From Rhodobacter flavimaris (GTDB taxonomy: Bacteria > Pseudomonadota > Alphaproteobacteria > Rhodobacterales > Rhodobacteraceae), in contig NZ_JAJUOS010000008.1 in NCBI RefSeq assembly GCF_021378075.1, positions 1 through 64,000 on the forward strand: a stretch of DNA of 64,000 bases, written 5' to 3'. A program made the position numbers and the translations under genes. The first letter of the stretch is position 1, and each line of letters begins with the position of its first letter. This document shows positions 1 through 11,136 of the stretch, in pieces. The notes under the pieces were generated by a model. That model saw only the letters and a program-made list of their open reading frames with translations, was not told the DNA's origin and made no database searches.

Positions 1-430
1 CCGCCGCCGTCACCGTCGAGGCAACGACATTGTCGTCATCGTCGAGAATCTGGATCGTCACGCCAGCCCAGGGCGTGTCCTCGGCGTCGATCACACCGTC
101 GCCGTCCATGTCCTCGTACTTCGTCCCGGAAATGTCGAACTTGTCGAAGTTCGCAAAGTCCAGATTGGTCTGGTCGGCTCCAGAGGTCCCGGTGATCGTG
201 TAACCCGCGGTCCCGAGCGTCTGAACCGACCCGTCCGGCAGGACCTCCTGCACCGTGTAGCCCGCGTAGCTGTAGTCCAGCCCCGTGAACGACCACGTCC
301 CGTCCGCCGCCGTCACCGTCGAGGCAACGACATTGTCGTCATCGTCGAGAATCTGGATCGTCACGCCAGCCCAGGGCGTGTCCTCGGCGTCGATCACACC
401 GTCGCCGTCCATGTCCTCGTACTTCGTCCC
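1..430. repeat. direct repeat, 127 nt identical, period 303 nt
   Basis: Bases 1-127 are identical to 304-430. The period is 303 nt, a whole number of codons, so the repeat encodes successive SdrD B-like domains of the giant protein. The identity ends abruptly at 128/431, where the next domain differs. More units may lie beyond the left edge. Confidence 0.9.
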
Positions 431-2335
431 CGTCACCGAGAACTCCGCGAAGTTGTAGAAGTCGGTAACCTCACCCTCTTCATCACCGAACGTCTCACCG
501 CCCAGGACGGTGACGGCGTGCCACGGGGTAGAGGTCGGCATCCAGTTTCCGTCAGGACCGTCCATGTCTTCGATGACAAAGTAGTCTCCGACCATCACGT
601 CGCCAAAATAGTAAACACCTGAGTCGTTAGTCGACGTCGTCGCGACCGGAGTGCCGGAGCTCAGTGCCGCGGAAATCTCGGCTTCGCTCAGCCCGCCACT
701 ATTGTCGGTGTCGATCGAGTCGTCGAAGAGATAGATCGTCCAACCCGCGATGGGCGTATCCGTGCCACCGGCGCCATTGCCGGTCACGTCTTCATACTTC
801 TCACCGGTAATATTCCCGGTCGGTTCGTAGTTGCCGAAATCGAACCCGTCGAGCGTCTTGTTCAGATCGTTCTTGACCGGATCATAGACATAGCCGAGCG
901 GCCCGAGCTCTTCCGACCCTGTATTCAAGGTCGGGCTAAGCACGGACACACCGCCGGAGCCCTGCTCCCACCCGTCCTGCATGACCTCGACGATAATGAA
1001 CTGGGCATCGGCGACATATCCGCCGTTATTCGGTATCTGCGCATCAAGGAAGAAGTTCAGCTCGAACGCGCCGAATTCGTCCGTGAGATCGGTCGCATAG
1101 GCGCCAAAATCGTACTCGTTCTGGTCAAGCAGACCATCGCGATCAAGGTCGATATAGGCGCGGATTTCCCAGCCGCTCATGACCTCTTCGCCGGCATCCT
1201 GCACGCCATCGGAATCGATATCATTGAACTTGATGCCGACGACCTCGACGAATTGACGGACCGACCATTCTTCGAAGCCGGAATTGTTGGTCCAGTCCGC
1301 GACAAGTTCGCCGTCAACTACATAGTCGTCTTGGACGCCGAACTTGGAATAGAGCGTCACATAGGTGCCGTCGTCCAGTTCTATGTCCGCTTCCTCGAAA
1401 CTCGAGAGCGGCACGTACATGATCATGTCCGAAACACCGGAGCCCGCCTGCAGCGTGTAGTCGAGCGCGATCCAGCTATCACCTAGCTCATCGAGCGACC
1501 AGACCAGTTCATACTGGGAAAGGTCGACAAAGCCCGGATCGCCCGACGGGACCTGTTCGTTTGAGAGATATATCTTGATCTCATCGAGCGAGAGATAGCT
1601 GGTCGCCCCGGAATCCGGCTCGTTGATATCAAGACGGAATTCAAGGTACTGAACGGCGTTACCCTCGTCGTCGTAAAGCGTTACGACCGGGATATCACCG
1701 TAGAACAGGTCACGCGTGAAATTCGGGCTGGTATTCTCGTCGTAATCAAGGGGCCGATCAGAGGTATTGTATCCTTCCTCCACCGGATCGTTGGTGCTGA
1801 TCCGAACAAACGGATTGATCAGGCCGGTACCGGCGCCTGCCGCGTCGTTTGAAAAGAGGACGCCATCAAGCTCGACCGGCGAGGACACAAGGGTCGTGAG
1901 ATCCACATCAGCTCCGGCATTATCCCCCACGCCGTCGGTAAACGTCGCATAGGCGGTATCGGACCCGCTCGATATGCTGAGAAGGAAACGCTCGCCCGCG
2001 CTGTCATCGGGGTTCACATACCAGGACGTGACCACCGTCCCGTTTGCCAGACCGTCAAGATCGCCCTCGCCGCCATCGGTGACGGTCCAGCTGTCATGGC
2101 CGTCCCCACCAAGGTCGATAACGACATCGTCCTCGGTGCCAAGGACGCCGTCTTCGCCAGCGTCGCCGACATGCTCGACCTCGAAGGTGACGCTGCCGCC
2201 CTCTTCGACACCGGTGGCGGTAAAGATTGCCGTCGAACCCGGCGCGTAATCATCTTTGTCCGTGCTGACTGCCAAACCATCATCAAGGATCTGGTCGTCC
2301 GACAGAATGACGTCGTTGTTATCTTCGAGTGCCAT
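1..2335 (-). CDS. giant SdrD B-like repeat protein, putative secreted adhesin (3' end outside window)
   Basis: The frame is open from an ATG at 2335 to the left edge, giving at least 778 residues with no stop. The product is very acidic and rich in Asp, Gly and Thr. No N-terminal signal peptide is visible (it begins MALEDNNDVIL), so type I secretion, with a signal at the unseen C-terminus, is the likeliest route; this is inference. From about residue 370 it contains SdrD B-like (prealbumin-fold) units with the pattern G-x-K-[FY]-x-D-x-[DN]-x-D-G-V-x-D, near residues 370, 505, 630 and 735. The last two units are almost identical over their first 42 codons (127 nt identical, period 303 nt = 101 residues). 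A DTDNSGG-L-SEAE segment near residue 555 resembles a calcium-binding loop. Probable role: cell-surface or biofilm adhesin. Confidence 0.8.
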   Translation of the reverse strand, partial: MALEDNNDVILSDDQILDDGLAVSTDKDDYAPGSTAIFTATGVEEGGSVTFEVEHVGDAGEDGVLGTEDDVVIDLGGDGHDSWTVTDGGEGDLDGLANGTVVTSWYVNPDDSAGERFLLSISSGSDTAYATFTDGVGDNAGADVDLTTLVSSPVELDGVLFSNDAAGAGTGLINPFVRISTNDPVEEGYNTSDRPLDYDENTSPNFTRDLFYGDIPVVTLYDDEGNAVQYLEFRLDINEPDSGATSYLSLDEIKIYLSNEQVPSGDPGFVDLSQYELVWSLDELGDSWIALDYTLQAGSGVSDMIMYVPLSSFEEADIELDDGTYVTLYSKFGVQDDYVVDGELVADWTNNSGFEEWSVRQFVEVVGIKFNDIDSDGVQDAGEEVMSGWEIRAYIDLDRDGLLDQNEYDFGAYATDLTDEFGAFELNFFLDAQIPNNGGYVADAQFIIVEVMQDGWEQGSGGVSVLSPTLNTGSEELGPLGYVYDPVKNDLNKTLDGFDFGNYEPTGNITGEKYEDVTGNGAGGTDTPIAGWTIYLFDDSIDTDNSGGLSEAEISAALSSGTPVATTSTNDSGVYYFGDVMVGDYFVIEDMDGPDGNWMPTSTPWHAVTVLGGETFGDEEGEVTDFYNFAEFSVTGTKYEDMDGDGVIDAEDTPWAGVTIQILDDDDNVVASTVTAADGTWSFTGLDYSYAGYTVQEVLPDGSVQTLGTAGYTITGTSGADQTNLDFANFDKFDISGTKYEDMDGDGVIDAEDTPWAGVTIQILDDDDNVVASTVTAA

Positions 2336-2963
2336 GTTGAGTCCCCACCAAAATCAATTCCAAACGCCGGAGACCAGAACGCGCGGAGGGACCTCGCCCA
2401 GCCGAACCCTAGTGCTCTGATCGTCCCCCAAAAGCCGGCCAATACGCCGGTCGGCTCCGCCAAAACTCCATCAACACCGGCGACAAGCGCCGATGGTGCC
2501 CAGGTCGTGCTGTCTGACGTGCCTCGTGGGGTTCGCTTGGATGTCCGTGAAAGTTCCGGACGTTATTGCAAACCGCGTTGTTTCTTTATTGCTTCAAATA
2601 GATCGTGCCCGATGAAAACGGCCCGGACACTTCGGTAAGATTATTTCGCAAACACTCGGCCTGCGATTAAGGAATATGGCGAAAGTGTGGCGTCCGTGCG
2701 GCAAATTGTCAATTACGTAAAGGCAACGATGGTTTCACCCGGCGATTGTATCCAAAATGGCGCGCACCGCTTTTGGGCGTGAAATGTGAAGCTAACCAGC
2801 GTCGCGCAGCCGGATTCGGTGACGGTCACTCATATTGTTTACAGTATCGCAACAATCGTTTTGGAAGCGACGACGACACAGATCATCTCTGCTGCGGTCG
2901 ATTCGTAAGCCTCGGGCACGTTAAGGAAAGATCGGAATTGCGGCGGTCGTTGGCCCGCGCGTG
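2336..2963. other. non-coding stretch upstream of the giant adhesin gene
   Basis: This leader and spacer carries no open frame that looks like a gene on either strand. The base composition looks more AT-rich and irregular than the flanks. The promoter of the adhesin gene should lie here, reading left, but no convincing -35/-10 pair or operator was recognised. A plus-strand open frame from 2746 crosses into the antisense of the downstream isomerase gene and shows no coding character. Confidence 0.5.
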
Positions 2964-3119
2964 CTACTCCGTTGACTGCACGTCCCACGCATCGCGGGGC
3001 CCATCAAGCAGCTCTTCGTCGCGGCGAAACCAGAGGCCGTGCATCTTGATGCGCGTTGCGGCCTGGATCGCCTTAAAAGCGGGGGAGGACAGCTTTCTGT
3101 GCTCCGGCCCATGCTCAAA
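2964..3119 (-). pseudogene. C-terminal remnant of an unidentified protein
   Basis: A 51-codon open segment ends in TAG at 2966-2964 and is bounded upstream by an in-frame TGA at 3122-3120. It has no start codon or ribosome-binding site of its own. The translation looks protein-like (RIKMHGLWFRRDEELLDGP, then DAWDVQSTE), with codon choice similar to real genes here, so it is read as the 3' end of a lost gene. The family was not recognised. It follows the isomerase gene in the same orientation and may belong to the same decayed catabolic cluster. Confidence 0.3.
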
Positions 3120-3128
3120 TCACGCGAG

Positions 3129-4010
3129 TTATCCTGAGCGGCTTTTCGAGCCGCAAAACGTCGACACAACGCGGCATTTCGACATCCTGCGCGAGCCTAA
3201 AAGGTCTGATCTTTTCACAACCGGTCGGCAGGACAGATCGGCCTCAATCGTGCGAAATGAAGCCCCAATTTCGCGGATGAGATTCGGGCGCTCCAGAAGT
3301 GTCGGCTCCGTACATTCGAATGAGAACGCGCCAGTGTATCCGGCCTCAAGCAACGCCGCGATTTGAGCATGGTTTCCGCAACGATCCCGTTCATCCACCA
3401 GCACGCGATGCGCATCCTGACTGGTATCAAGCATTACATCCGATGCCGAGATGCCCGAGATATGGACCATCGCAGTGTAGGGAGCGAACAGCTCGCGCTC
3501 GCCCGAGATGCAGTGCTGGAAGGTATCATGCACCAGTTTGACGCCCCATCCCACTGCTTCAATCGAATCGACAAGCTCGGCCTTGTAACGCAGCGAAGAC
3601 GACTCGAAGCCGATCGGCTCGATCAACGGCTGAACCTGTGTTCCCGCGACCAAGTGTTTTATGTCTCGCATCACTTCGCGCAACGCGCGCGTGGGGCGAG
3701 CGTCCACAGTCGGAATCAGGCTGATGGTTTCGGCGCCAGACTCCACTGCGGTTTCAACAAGCGCAGCGATCTGCGCAGCGCGTTCATCATCCCAGACGTT
3801 GAACCCATAGACTTCACTCAGACCCAGCAGGCGCAGGCCGCGATCGCGCGCCATCTGACCCGCCAGACCTGGATCGATCCCATCGAAAAACGGACGCCCA
3901 AGATCGTTGCGCGGCTCCACGCCAACGCACCCGAGCTGCTGTGCTGCATCGAGAAACGCTTCGAACGAAAGATGCCGAAGTGTTTTCTGATTGAGGGCCC
4001 TTGGGATCAT
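3129..4010 (-). CDS. TIM-barrel sugar isomerase/epimerase (IolE/IolI-like)
   Basis: The product is 293 residues from the ATG at 4010, which overlaps the TGA of the upstream iolB fragment (ATGA). It has the xylose-isomerase-like TIM-barrel fold, with a metal-ligand set visible as E131 (LIEPIGF), D162 (VKLVHD), H183 (MVHISG) and E232 (FSFECTE). Such enzymes isomerise, epimerise or dehydrate keto-inositols and related sugars in the cytoplasm; coupling to iolB points to myo-inositol catabolism. The exact reaction (inosose dehydratase or ketoinositol isomerase) cannot be told. The last 30 or so residues, Ser/Arg-rich after the family-like TIEADLS, do not look conserved, so the 3' end may be altered. 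With iolB truncated the gene may be orphaned. Confidence 0.7.
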   Translation of the reverse strand: MIPRALNQKTLRHLSFEAFLDAAQQLGCVGVEPRNDLGRPFFDGIDPGLAGQMARDRGLRLLGLSEVYGFNVWDDERAAQIAALVETAVESGAETISLIPTVDARPTRALREVMRDIKHLVAGTQVQPLIEPIGFESSSLRYKAELVDSIEAVGWGVKLVHDTFQHCISGERELFAPYTAMVHISGISASDVMLDTSQDAHRVLVDERDRCGNHAQIAALLEAGYTGAFSFECTEPTLLERPNLIREIGASFRTIEADLSCRPVVKRSDLLGSRRMSKCRVVSTFCGSKSRSG

Positions 4011-4222
4011 TTCGCGTCCCGCTCCATGATCCACTCAACCTCGGGTGCCGCGACGAAGCGCCAGTTGCGGCGCGGGCCTGCCATGACGTTGAGGTAATAC
4101 ATCTCGAAGCCGTAGGGGGCACCGCAGAGGTGGTGGCCGCGCGGAACGCAGACCACGTCGCCGTCCTTGGGAAGGATAGTGCCGGTTACGAGAAGCCGTT
4201 CGCCACGACTGGGGGATGTATT
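4007..4222 (-). pseudogene. iolB: 3' fragment of iolB (5-deoxy-glucuronate isomerase)
   Basis: This frame ends in TGA at 4009-4007 and is blocked upstream by an in-frame TAA at 4225-4223, leaving about 71 codons. The last 58 or so resemble the C-terminus of IolB: DGDVVCVPRGHH, then GFEMYYLNVMAGPRRNWRF, then EWIMERDAK. IolB normally has about 270 residues and isomerises 5-deoxy-glucuronate in myo-inositol degradation, so about three quarters of the gene is missing. The similarity fades near 4190. The break lies between gyrB and the isomerase gene, next to a repeat cluster, which suggests a deletion or rearrangement. Confidence 0.7.
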
Positions 4223-4354
4223 TTACTCAGTGTATTTGACTCACGGACGGCAAGCACCTGATCTGTGGAGTATACGGGAGGCCTCGGCCAGTCATCTTCC
4301 TGATGTTGCCATGCTGAAACTCGACAAAAGTGAAGTCGCACCATGAAGAGCCAA

Positions 4355-4451
4355 CCTACTTGTGTAGGATAGACCCGCCAAAACGAAGCCTTATGCGCAA
4401 TCTGCGCAAACTTATGCGCTGCGCGAAAGGTTATGCGCAATCCTACACAAG
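4355..4451. repeat. TTATGCG repeat cluster flanked by a 12-bp inverted repeat
   Basis: Three copies of TTATGCG lie at 4391, 4412 and 4431; the first and third extend to TTATGCGCAA, with a further TGCGCAA at 4403. The array is enclosed by perfect 12-bp inverted repeats, CTTGTGTAGGAT (4359-4370) and ATCCTACACAAG (4440-4451). The left arm also lies in a small palindrome, CCTAC-ttgt-GTAGG. It ends 4 bp before the gyrB stop codon. The layout resembles recombinase-binding ends of a mobile element, but no transposase is present. Confidence 0.6.
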
Positions 4452-4454
4452 CGA

Positions 4455-6923
<2,469 letters not shown>

Positions 6924-6987
6924 TTACCGGCGATTTATAGTGGCTCGGGCGGGGAATGTCACGTCCAAGACACAAGATTTGGTGGCA

Positions 6988-7425
6988 TTACGCCGAGGCC
7001 GGAATGCTAAGCGTGCCATCCTCGGCCAGCGGCCAGAACGGGTTCATCACCAGCTCCCAGACATGGCCATCCGGATCGGCGAAATAGCCCGAGTAGCCGC
7101 CCCAGAAGACCTTTTCGGGCGCCTTCAGCGCAGTAGCCCCCGCTGCCAGCGCGGCAGCAAAAGCGGCGTCCACCTCGGCCTCGGTGTCGAAGTTCTGCGC
7201 CAGCGTCATCGCCCCGGCTCCAAGCACAGCTCCCGGCCGTCCCTGATCGGCGGCGAGATCTTCGCGCCCAAAGAGGCCTAGGGCCATTCCCGCGAGCTGG
7301 TAGAACACGACACTCTCGAGCGCCTGAACGGGACGCCAGCCAAGCGCCTCGTAGAAGGCGCGCGCACGGGGGATGTTGGCCACGCCGAGGGTGATCAGGG
7401 TAATGCGTTGCTTGGGATAGCTCAT
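6988..7425 (-). CDS. VOC-family (glyoxalase/dioxygenase superfamily) protein
   Basis: This 145-residue protein has the paired beta-alpha-beta-beta-beta modules of the vicinal oxygen chelate fold: ITLGVANIPRARAFYEALGW at the start and YFADPDGHVWELVMNP near the end, the latter carrying the usual metal-ligand Glu. Members include glyoxalases, dioxygenases and antibiotic-binding proteins, and the substrate cannot be inferred here. Its ATG (7425) overlaps the recF stop in an ATGA junction, so it is translationally coupled to recF and probably co-transcribed with dnaN-recF. It has no obvious replication role and is probably a passenger in the operon. Confidence 0.85.
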   Translation of the reverse strand: MSYPKQRITLITLGVANIPRARAFYEALGWRPVQALESVVFYQLAGMALGLFGREDLAADQGRPGAVLGAGAMTLAQNFDTEAEVDAAFAAALAAGATALKAPEKVFWGGYSGYFADPDGHVWELVMNPFWPLAEDGTLSIPASA

Positions 7426-8483
7426 GGTGCGACCCTTTCGCTGACCTCCGACACGCCGCCGTGCTCGGCCACCTCATAGTAGCGCCCGCGCGGGCCGAGG
7501 CTGTCATATAGCTCGGCCCCTGTTCCGGTCATCACGACCTGCGCGGGCAGGGTGCAGATCTCATCATAAAGCGCCGCACGACGGCCCGCGTCGAGATGCG
7601 CGGCCACCTCGTCGAGCAGCACCACGACCGGCTCCCCCGCCAGCGCGCGGGCGTTGGCCAGCACCAGCGAGATCAACAGCGCCTTCTGCTCTCCGGTCGA
7701 GCAGAGTGCAGCGGGCACGTCCTTCTCGGCATAGATCGCCTCAAGATCGGCGCGGTGCGGGCCTTCGAGCGTCCGCCCCGCCGCCATGTCGCGACGCCGC
7801 CCCTCGGCCAGCGCTGCGGCCAGATCCTCTGGCCCGCCATTGACGATGGCCAGATGCGCGGCTGGAAAGGCGGTCGCGGCACCATCCTGCGCGGCGGTAA
7901 TGCGCGCCAGTGCCTCGGCACGGTTTGTGGCGATCAGCGCGGCGGCCTCGGCCATCTGGCCCTCCAGCGCGTGATACCAGCGCTGATCGGTCACCTGATC
8001 CTTGAGCAGCCGGTTGCGTTCGCGCATGGCTTTTTCATAGGCCAGAACCGCCTCGGCATGGGCGGGCACGAAGGACAGGGTAATCCGGTCGAGATACCGC
8101 CTGCGCCCCTCGGCCCCCTCGATCCACAGCCGGTCCATCGCGGGCACCAGCCAGAGCACCCGCAGAATGCGCCCAAGGGCCACCTGCGGCGCCGCCTTGC
8201 CGTCGATCAGCACCTCGCGCGAGGCACCGGGCAGGGCCGAGGTTTCGACCTCATGCAGTTCGGTCTCGGCGCGGATCTTCCAACCCACCGCCTCGGCGCG
8301 GCGCATCAGTTCCTCGGCCGAGGCCCGGCGCAACCCGCGACCGGGGCTGAGCAGGGAAATCGCTTCAAGGATATTGGTCTTGCCCGCGCCGTTCGGTCCG
8401 TAGATCGCCACGGGCCGCCCATCGAACGTCAGATGCGAACGCCGATGCGAGCGGAACTGCAAAAGAGTCAGCTCCCTCAGCAT
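7422..8483 (-). CDS. recF: DNA replication and repair protein RecF
   Basis: The product is 353 residues, near the usual 360-380. RecF is an SMC-like ATPase that helps load RecA at gapped DNA through the RecFOR pathway. Visible are the Walker A GPNGAGKT (29-36), the ABC-type signature region CSTGEQKALL near 255-265, and the Walker B VVVLLDE with D291/E292. The N-terminus MLRELTLLQFRSH is typical. The gene lies 46 bp after dnaN and overlaps the VOC gene by 4 bp, continuing the dnaA-dnaN-recF order common in bacteria. Confidence 0.96.
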   Translation of the reverse strand: MLRELTLLQFRSHRRSHLTFDGRPVAIYGPNGAGKTNILEAISLLSPGRGLRRASAEELMRRAEAVGWKIRAETELHEVETSALPGASREVLIDGKAAPQVALGRILRVLWLVPAMDRLWIEGAEGRRRYLDRITLSFVPAHAEAVLAYEKAMRERNRLLKDQVTDQRWYHALEGQMAEAAALIATNRAEALARITAAQDGAATAFPAAHLAIVNGGPEDLAAALAEGRRRDMAAGRTLEGPHRADLEAIYAEKDVPAALCSTGEQKALLISLVLANARALAGEPVVVLLDEVAAHLDAGRRAALYDEICTLPAQVVMTGTGAELYDSLGPRGRYYEVAEHGGVSEVSERVAP

Positions 8484-8529
8484 CGGCGCCCTTTCACTGC
8501 ATCGGATCGCAGGCCGGAACCGGCCCCGA

Positions 8530-9648
8530 TCACACGCGCATCGGCATCACGACATAGACCGCCGAGGTGTCATTTCCCTCGCGCATCAGCGTCGGATCGC
8601 CGGAAGAGTTGAACATGAAGACGGCGTTCTCGCGGTCCACCTGGCTTGCGATTTCAAGCAGGTACTTGGCGTTGAAACCGATTTCAAGCCGTTCGTCGCC
8701 ATAGGCCACGGCCAGTTCTTCCTCGGCCGCGCCCGCATCGGGGGCGTTGACCGACAGCACCAGCCGGTCTTCGTCGAGGCTGAGCTTGACGGCGCGCGAA
8801 CGCTCGGACGAGACAGTCGCCACGCGGTCCACGGCCTTGGCGAATTCCGAGGCATCGACCTCAAGCCGGCGGGTGTTGCCCATCGGAATGACGCGCGTGT
8901 AATCGGGGAAGGTGCCGTCGATGACTTTCGAGGTCAGCGTGATCACCGGGGTGGCGAAGCGCACCTTGGTTTCGGAAACCGACACCGCGATCGCGGTCTC
9001 GTCGTCATCCAGCAGTTTGCGCAGCTCGTTCACCGTCTTGCGCGGCACGATCACGCCGGGCATACCCTGCGCGCCCTCGGGCAGGGGCGCGTCGATCCGC
9101 GCCAGCCGGTGGCCATCGGTCGCCACGCAGCGCAGCACCGGGCCATCTTCGCCGGTTGCGACATGCATATAGACGCCGTTGAGGTAATAGCGCGTCTCTT
9201 CGGTCGAGATCGCGAATTTCGACTTGTCGAAGAGGCGCCGCAGCACCCCCGCCTTGGCCGAGAAATTCGCCGTATATTCCGACGACGCCATGACCGGGAA
9301 ATCTTCCTTGGGCAGCGTCGCGAGGTTGAAGCTCGACCGACCCGCCTGGATCGTCAGCCGCCCCGCCGCCGCGTCATCGGTCAGCGAGATCAGCGCACCA
9401 TCGGGCAGCTTGCGCACGATCTCATGCAGCATGACCGCCGAAACGGTGGTGGCTCCGGCGCGTTCGACCTGCGCGGGGGCCTTGTCCACGACCTCGATAT
9501 CAAGGTCGGTCGCACGGAACGACACGGTGCTGCCTTCCGCCTCGATCAGCACATTCGCGAGGATCGGTATCGTGTTGCGGCGTTCGACGACCGACTGAGC
9601 CTGAGCCACCGCCTTCAGAAGCGCGGCACGTTCGATGCTGAATTTCAT
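8530..9648 (-). CDS. dnaN: DNA polymerase III sliding clamp (beta subunit)
   Basis: The product is 372 residues from the ATG at 9648, giving the family-typical MKFSIERAALLKA start. Upstream in-frame starts would add residues not seen in the family, and GGGGGATGG stands before 9648 as a ribosome-binding site; MEMKF from 9654 is possible. The protein forms the ring-shaped dimer that tethers polymerase to DNA. Three repeated clamp domains are evident, and the C-terminus VVMPMRV matches the family consensus. It lies 114 bp after dnaA and before recF on the same strand. Confidence 0.97.
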   Translation of the reverse strand: MKFSIERAALLKAVAQAQSVVERRNTIPILANVLIEAEGSTVSFRATDLDIEVVDKAPAQVERAGATTVSAVMLHEIVRKLPDGALISLTDDAAAGRLTIQAGRSSFNLATLPKEDFPVMASSEYTANFSAKAGVLRRLFDKSKFAISTEETRYYLNGVYMHVATGEDGPVLRCVATDGHRLARIDAPLPEGAQGMPGVIVPRKTVNELRKLLDDDETAIAVSVSETKVRFATPVITLTSKVIDGTFPDYTRVIPMGNTRRLEVDASEFAKAVDRVATVSSERSRAVKLSLDEDRLVLSVNAPDAGAAEEELAVAYGDERLEIGFNAKYLLEIASQVDRENAVFMFNSSGDPTLMREGNDTSAVYVVMPMRV

Positions 9649-9762
9649 TTCCATCCCCCACGGCAGACCGGAACGGAAAGGTAACATCTCTCCGCTCAGG
9701 CTCAAGATTTTTCAGGACATTCGGCCGCTTTGGCGCGGGCGTCAAGGGCTCGGCGTGTCGCG

Positions 9763-11136
9763 TCAGCTTTCCAGAAGCCGACGCAGCAGCGCGATATCCT
9801 CGGCCAGTTGCCGATCGCCGTCCTTCAACTCCTCGATCTTGCGGATGCCATGCATGATCGTGGTGTGGTCGCGACCACCGAAGCGACGCCCGATTTCGGG
9901 CAGGCTGCGGGTGGTCAGTTGCTTGGACAGATACATCGCCACCTGACGCGGACGCGCGATGGTGCGCACCCGCTTGGGGCCGATCATGTCGGACAGGCGG
10001 ACGTTGTAATGCTCGGCGACCTTGCGCTGGATCTCTTCGATCGAGACCTTGCGGTCCGAGGCGCGCAGGATGTCGGTCAGGCATTCCTGGGCCAGATCCA
10101 GCGTGATCTCGCGCCCGACCAGCGAGGCGAAGGCAAAGAGACGGGTCAGCGCGCCTTCCAGCACGCGCACGTTCGTGGTGATGCGATGCGCGAGGAATTC
10201 CAGCACGCCCGAGGCCAGCTTCAGGCCCGGATACTGGGCGCGGTAGGCCTCGGTCTTGGTCTGCAGGATGCCGAGGCGCAGCTCATAGTCGGTCGGATGC
10301 AGATCGACCACGAGGCCGCATTGCAGGCGCGACTTGATGCGCTCTTCGAGGTCCTTGATCTCACCCGGCGCACGGTCGGCCGAAATGACGATCTGCTTGC
10401 CCTGATCCACCAGCGCGTTGAACGTGTGGAAGAATTCTTCCTGCGTGCTGTCCTTGCCGGCGATGAATTGCACGTCATCGACCATCAGCACATCGACCGA
10501 GCGGAACATCTCCTTGAAGTCCATGATCTGGCGCTCACGCAGGGCCTGCACGAAGCGATACATGAACTGCTCGGCCGAGAGGTAGAGCACGCGCAAATCG
10601 GGGCGGCGGAGTTGCAGCTCATGCGCGATGGCATGCATCAGGTGGGTCTTGCCCAGGCCGACGCCACCGTAGAGGAACAGCGGGTTGAACGAGACCGGGC
10701 CGCCCTCGGCCACGCGGCGCGCGGCGGCATGGGCCAGCTCGTTCGGTTTGCCGACGACGAAGCTGTCGAAGGTGAAGCGCGCATCGAGCGGCGCGCCGGG
10801 CAGCTCGACCCCATCGACCGGACGGGCGACACGGGCACGCGCAGGAACGGGCGCCACGGCGGGCTTGGCAACCTCGGCTGCGGGAATCGCCCGCAGGGCG
10901 GGCACGCGGATGTCGATCCGCTCGGCCGCAACACCGGCCGCGCGCAGCTCGCGCAGAATCGGTTCGGCGAAATTGCGCGACACCCAGTCACGCATGAATT
11001 TGGTCGGTGCTTCGAAGGCCGCGATGCCTTCGGACATCTCGATCAGCCGAAGCGGCGCGATCCAGGTCGAGTAGTTGTTCTTGCCAACGCTCTTGAGAAG
11101 TTCATCACACACCCGCCCCCAGGTTTCGTCCGTCAT
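9763..11136 (-). CDS. dnaA: chromosomal replication initiator DnaA
   Basis: The product is 457 residues. DnaA binds 9-mer boxes at oriC and opens the duplex in its ATP form. Domain I lies at about 1-75, a Pro/Ala/Val-rich linker at about 80-115, the AAA+ domain has Walker A GGVGLGKT (157-164) and Walker B VLMVDD (D220/D221), and the C-terminal helix-turn-helix carries the signature GGRDHTTIMHGIRKI near 420-434. The order rpsT-dnaA-dnaN-recF-gyrB on one strand is typical of Rhodobacterales. The 475-bp leader holds seven GANTC sites, suggesting control by CcrM methylation as known in Caulobacter. Confidence 0.98.
   Translation of the reverse strand: MTDETWGRVCDELLKSVGKNNYSTWIAPLRLIEMSEGIAAFEAPTKFMRDWVSRNFAEPILRELRAAGVAAERIDIRVPALRAIPAAEVAKPAVAPVPARARVARPVDGVELPGAPLDARFTFDSFVVGKPNELAHAAARRVAEGGPVSFNPLFLYGGVGLGKTHLMHAIAHELQLRRPDLRVLYLSAEQFMYRFVQALRERQIMDFKEMFRSVDVLMVDDVQFIAGKDSTQEEFFHTFNALVDQGKQIVISADRAPGEIKDLEERIKSRLQCGLVVDLHPTDYELRLGILQTKTEAYRAQYPGLKLASGVLEFLAHRITTNVRVLEGALTRLFAFASLVGREITLDLAQECLTDILRASDRKVSIEEIQRKVAEHYNVRLSDMIGPKRVRTIARPRQVAMYLSKQLTTRSLPEIGRRFGGRDHTTIMHGIRKIEELKDGDRQLAEDIALLRRLLES

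Noticed and set aside
2746..3366. Plus-strand 206-codon open frame
   Set aside because: No ribosome-binding site, Ser/Arg-rich translation, and overlap with the antisense of the isomerase gene.
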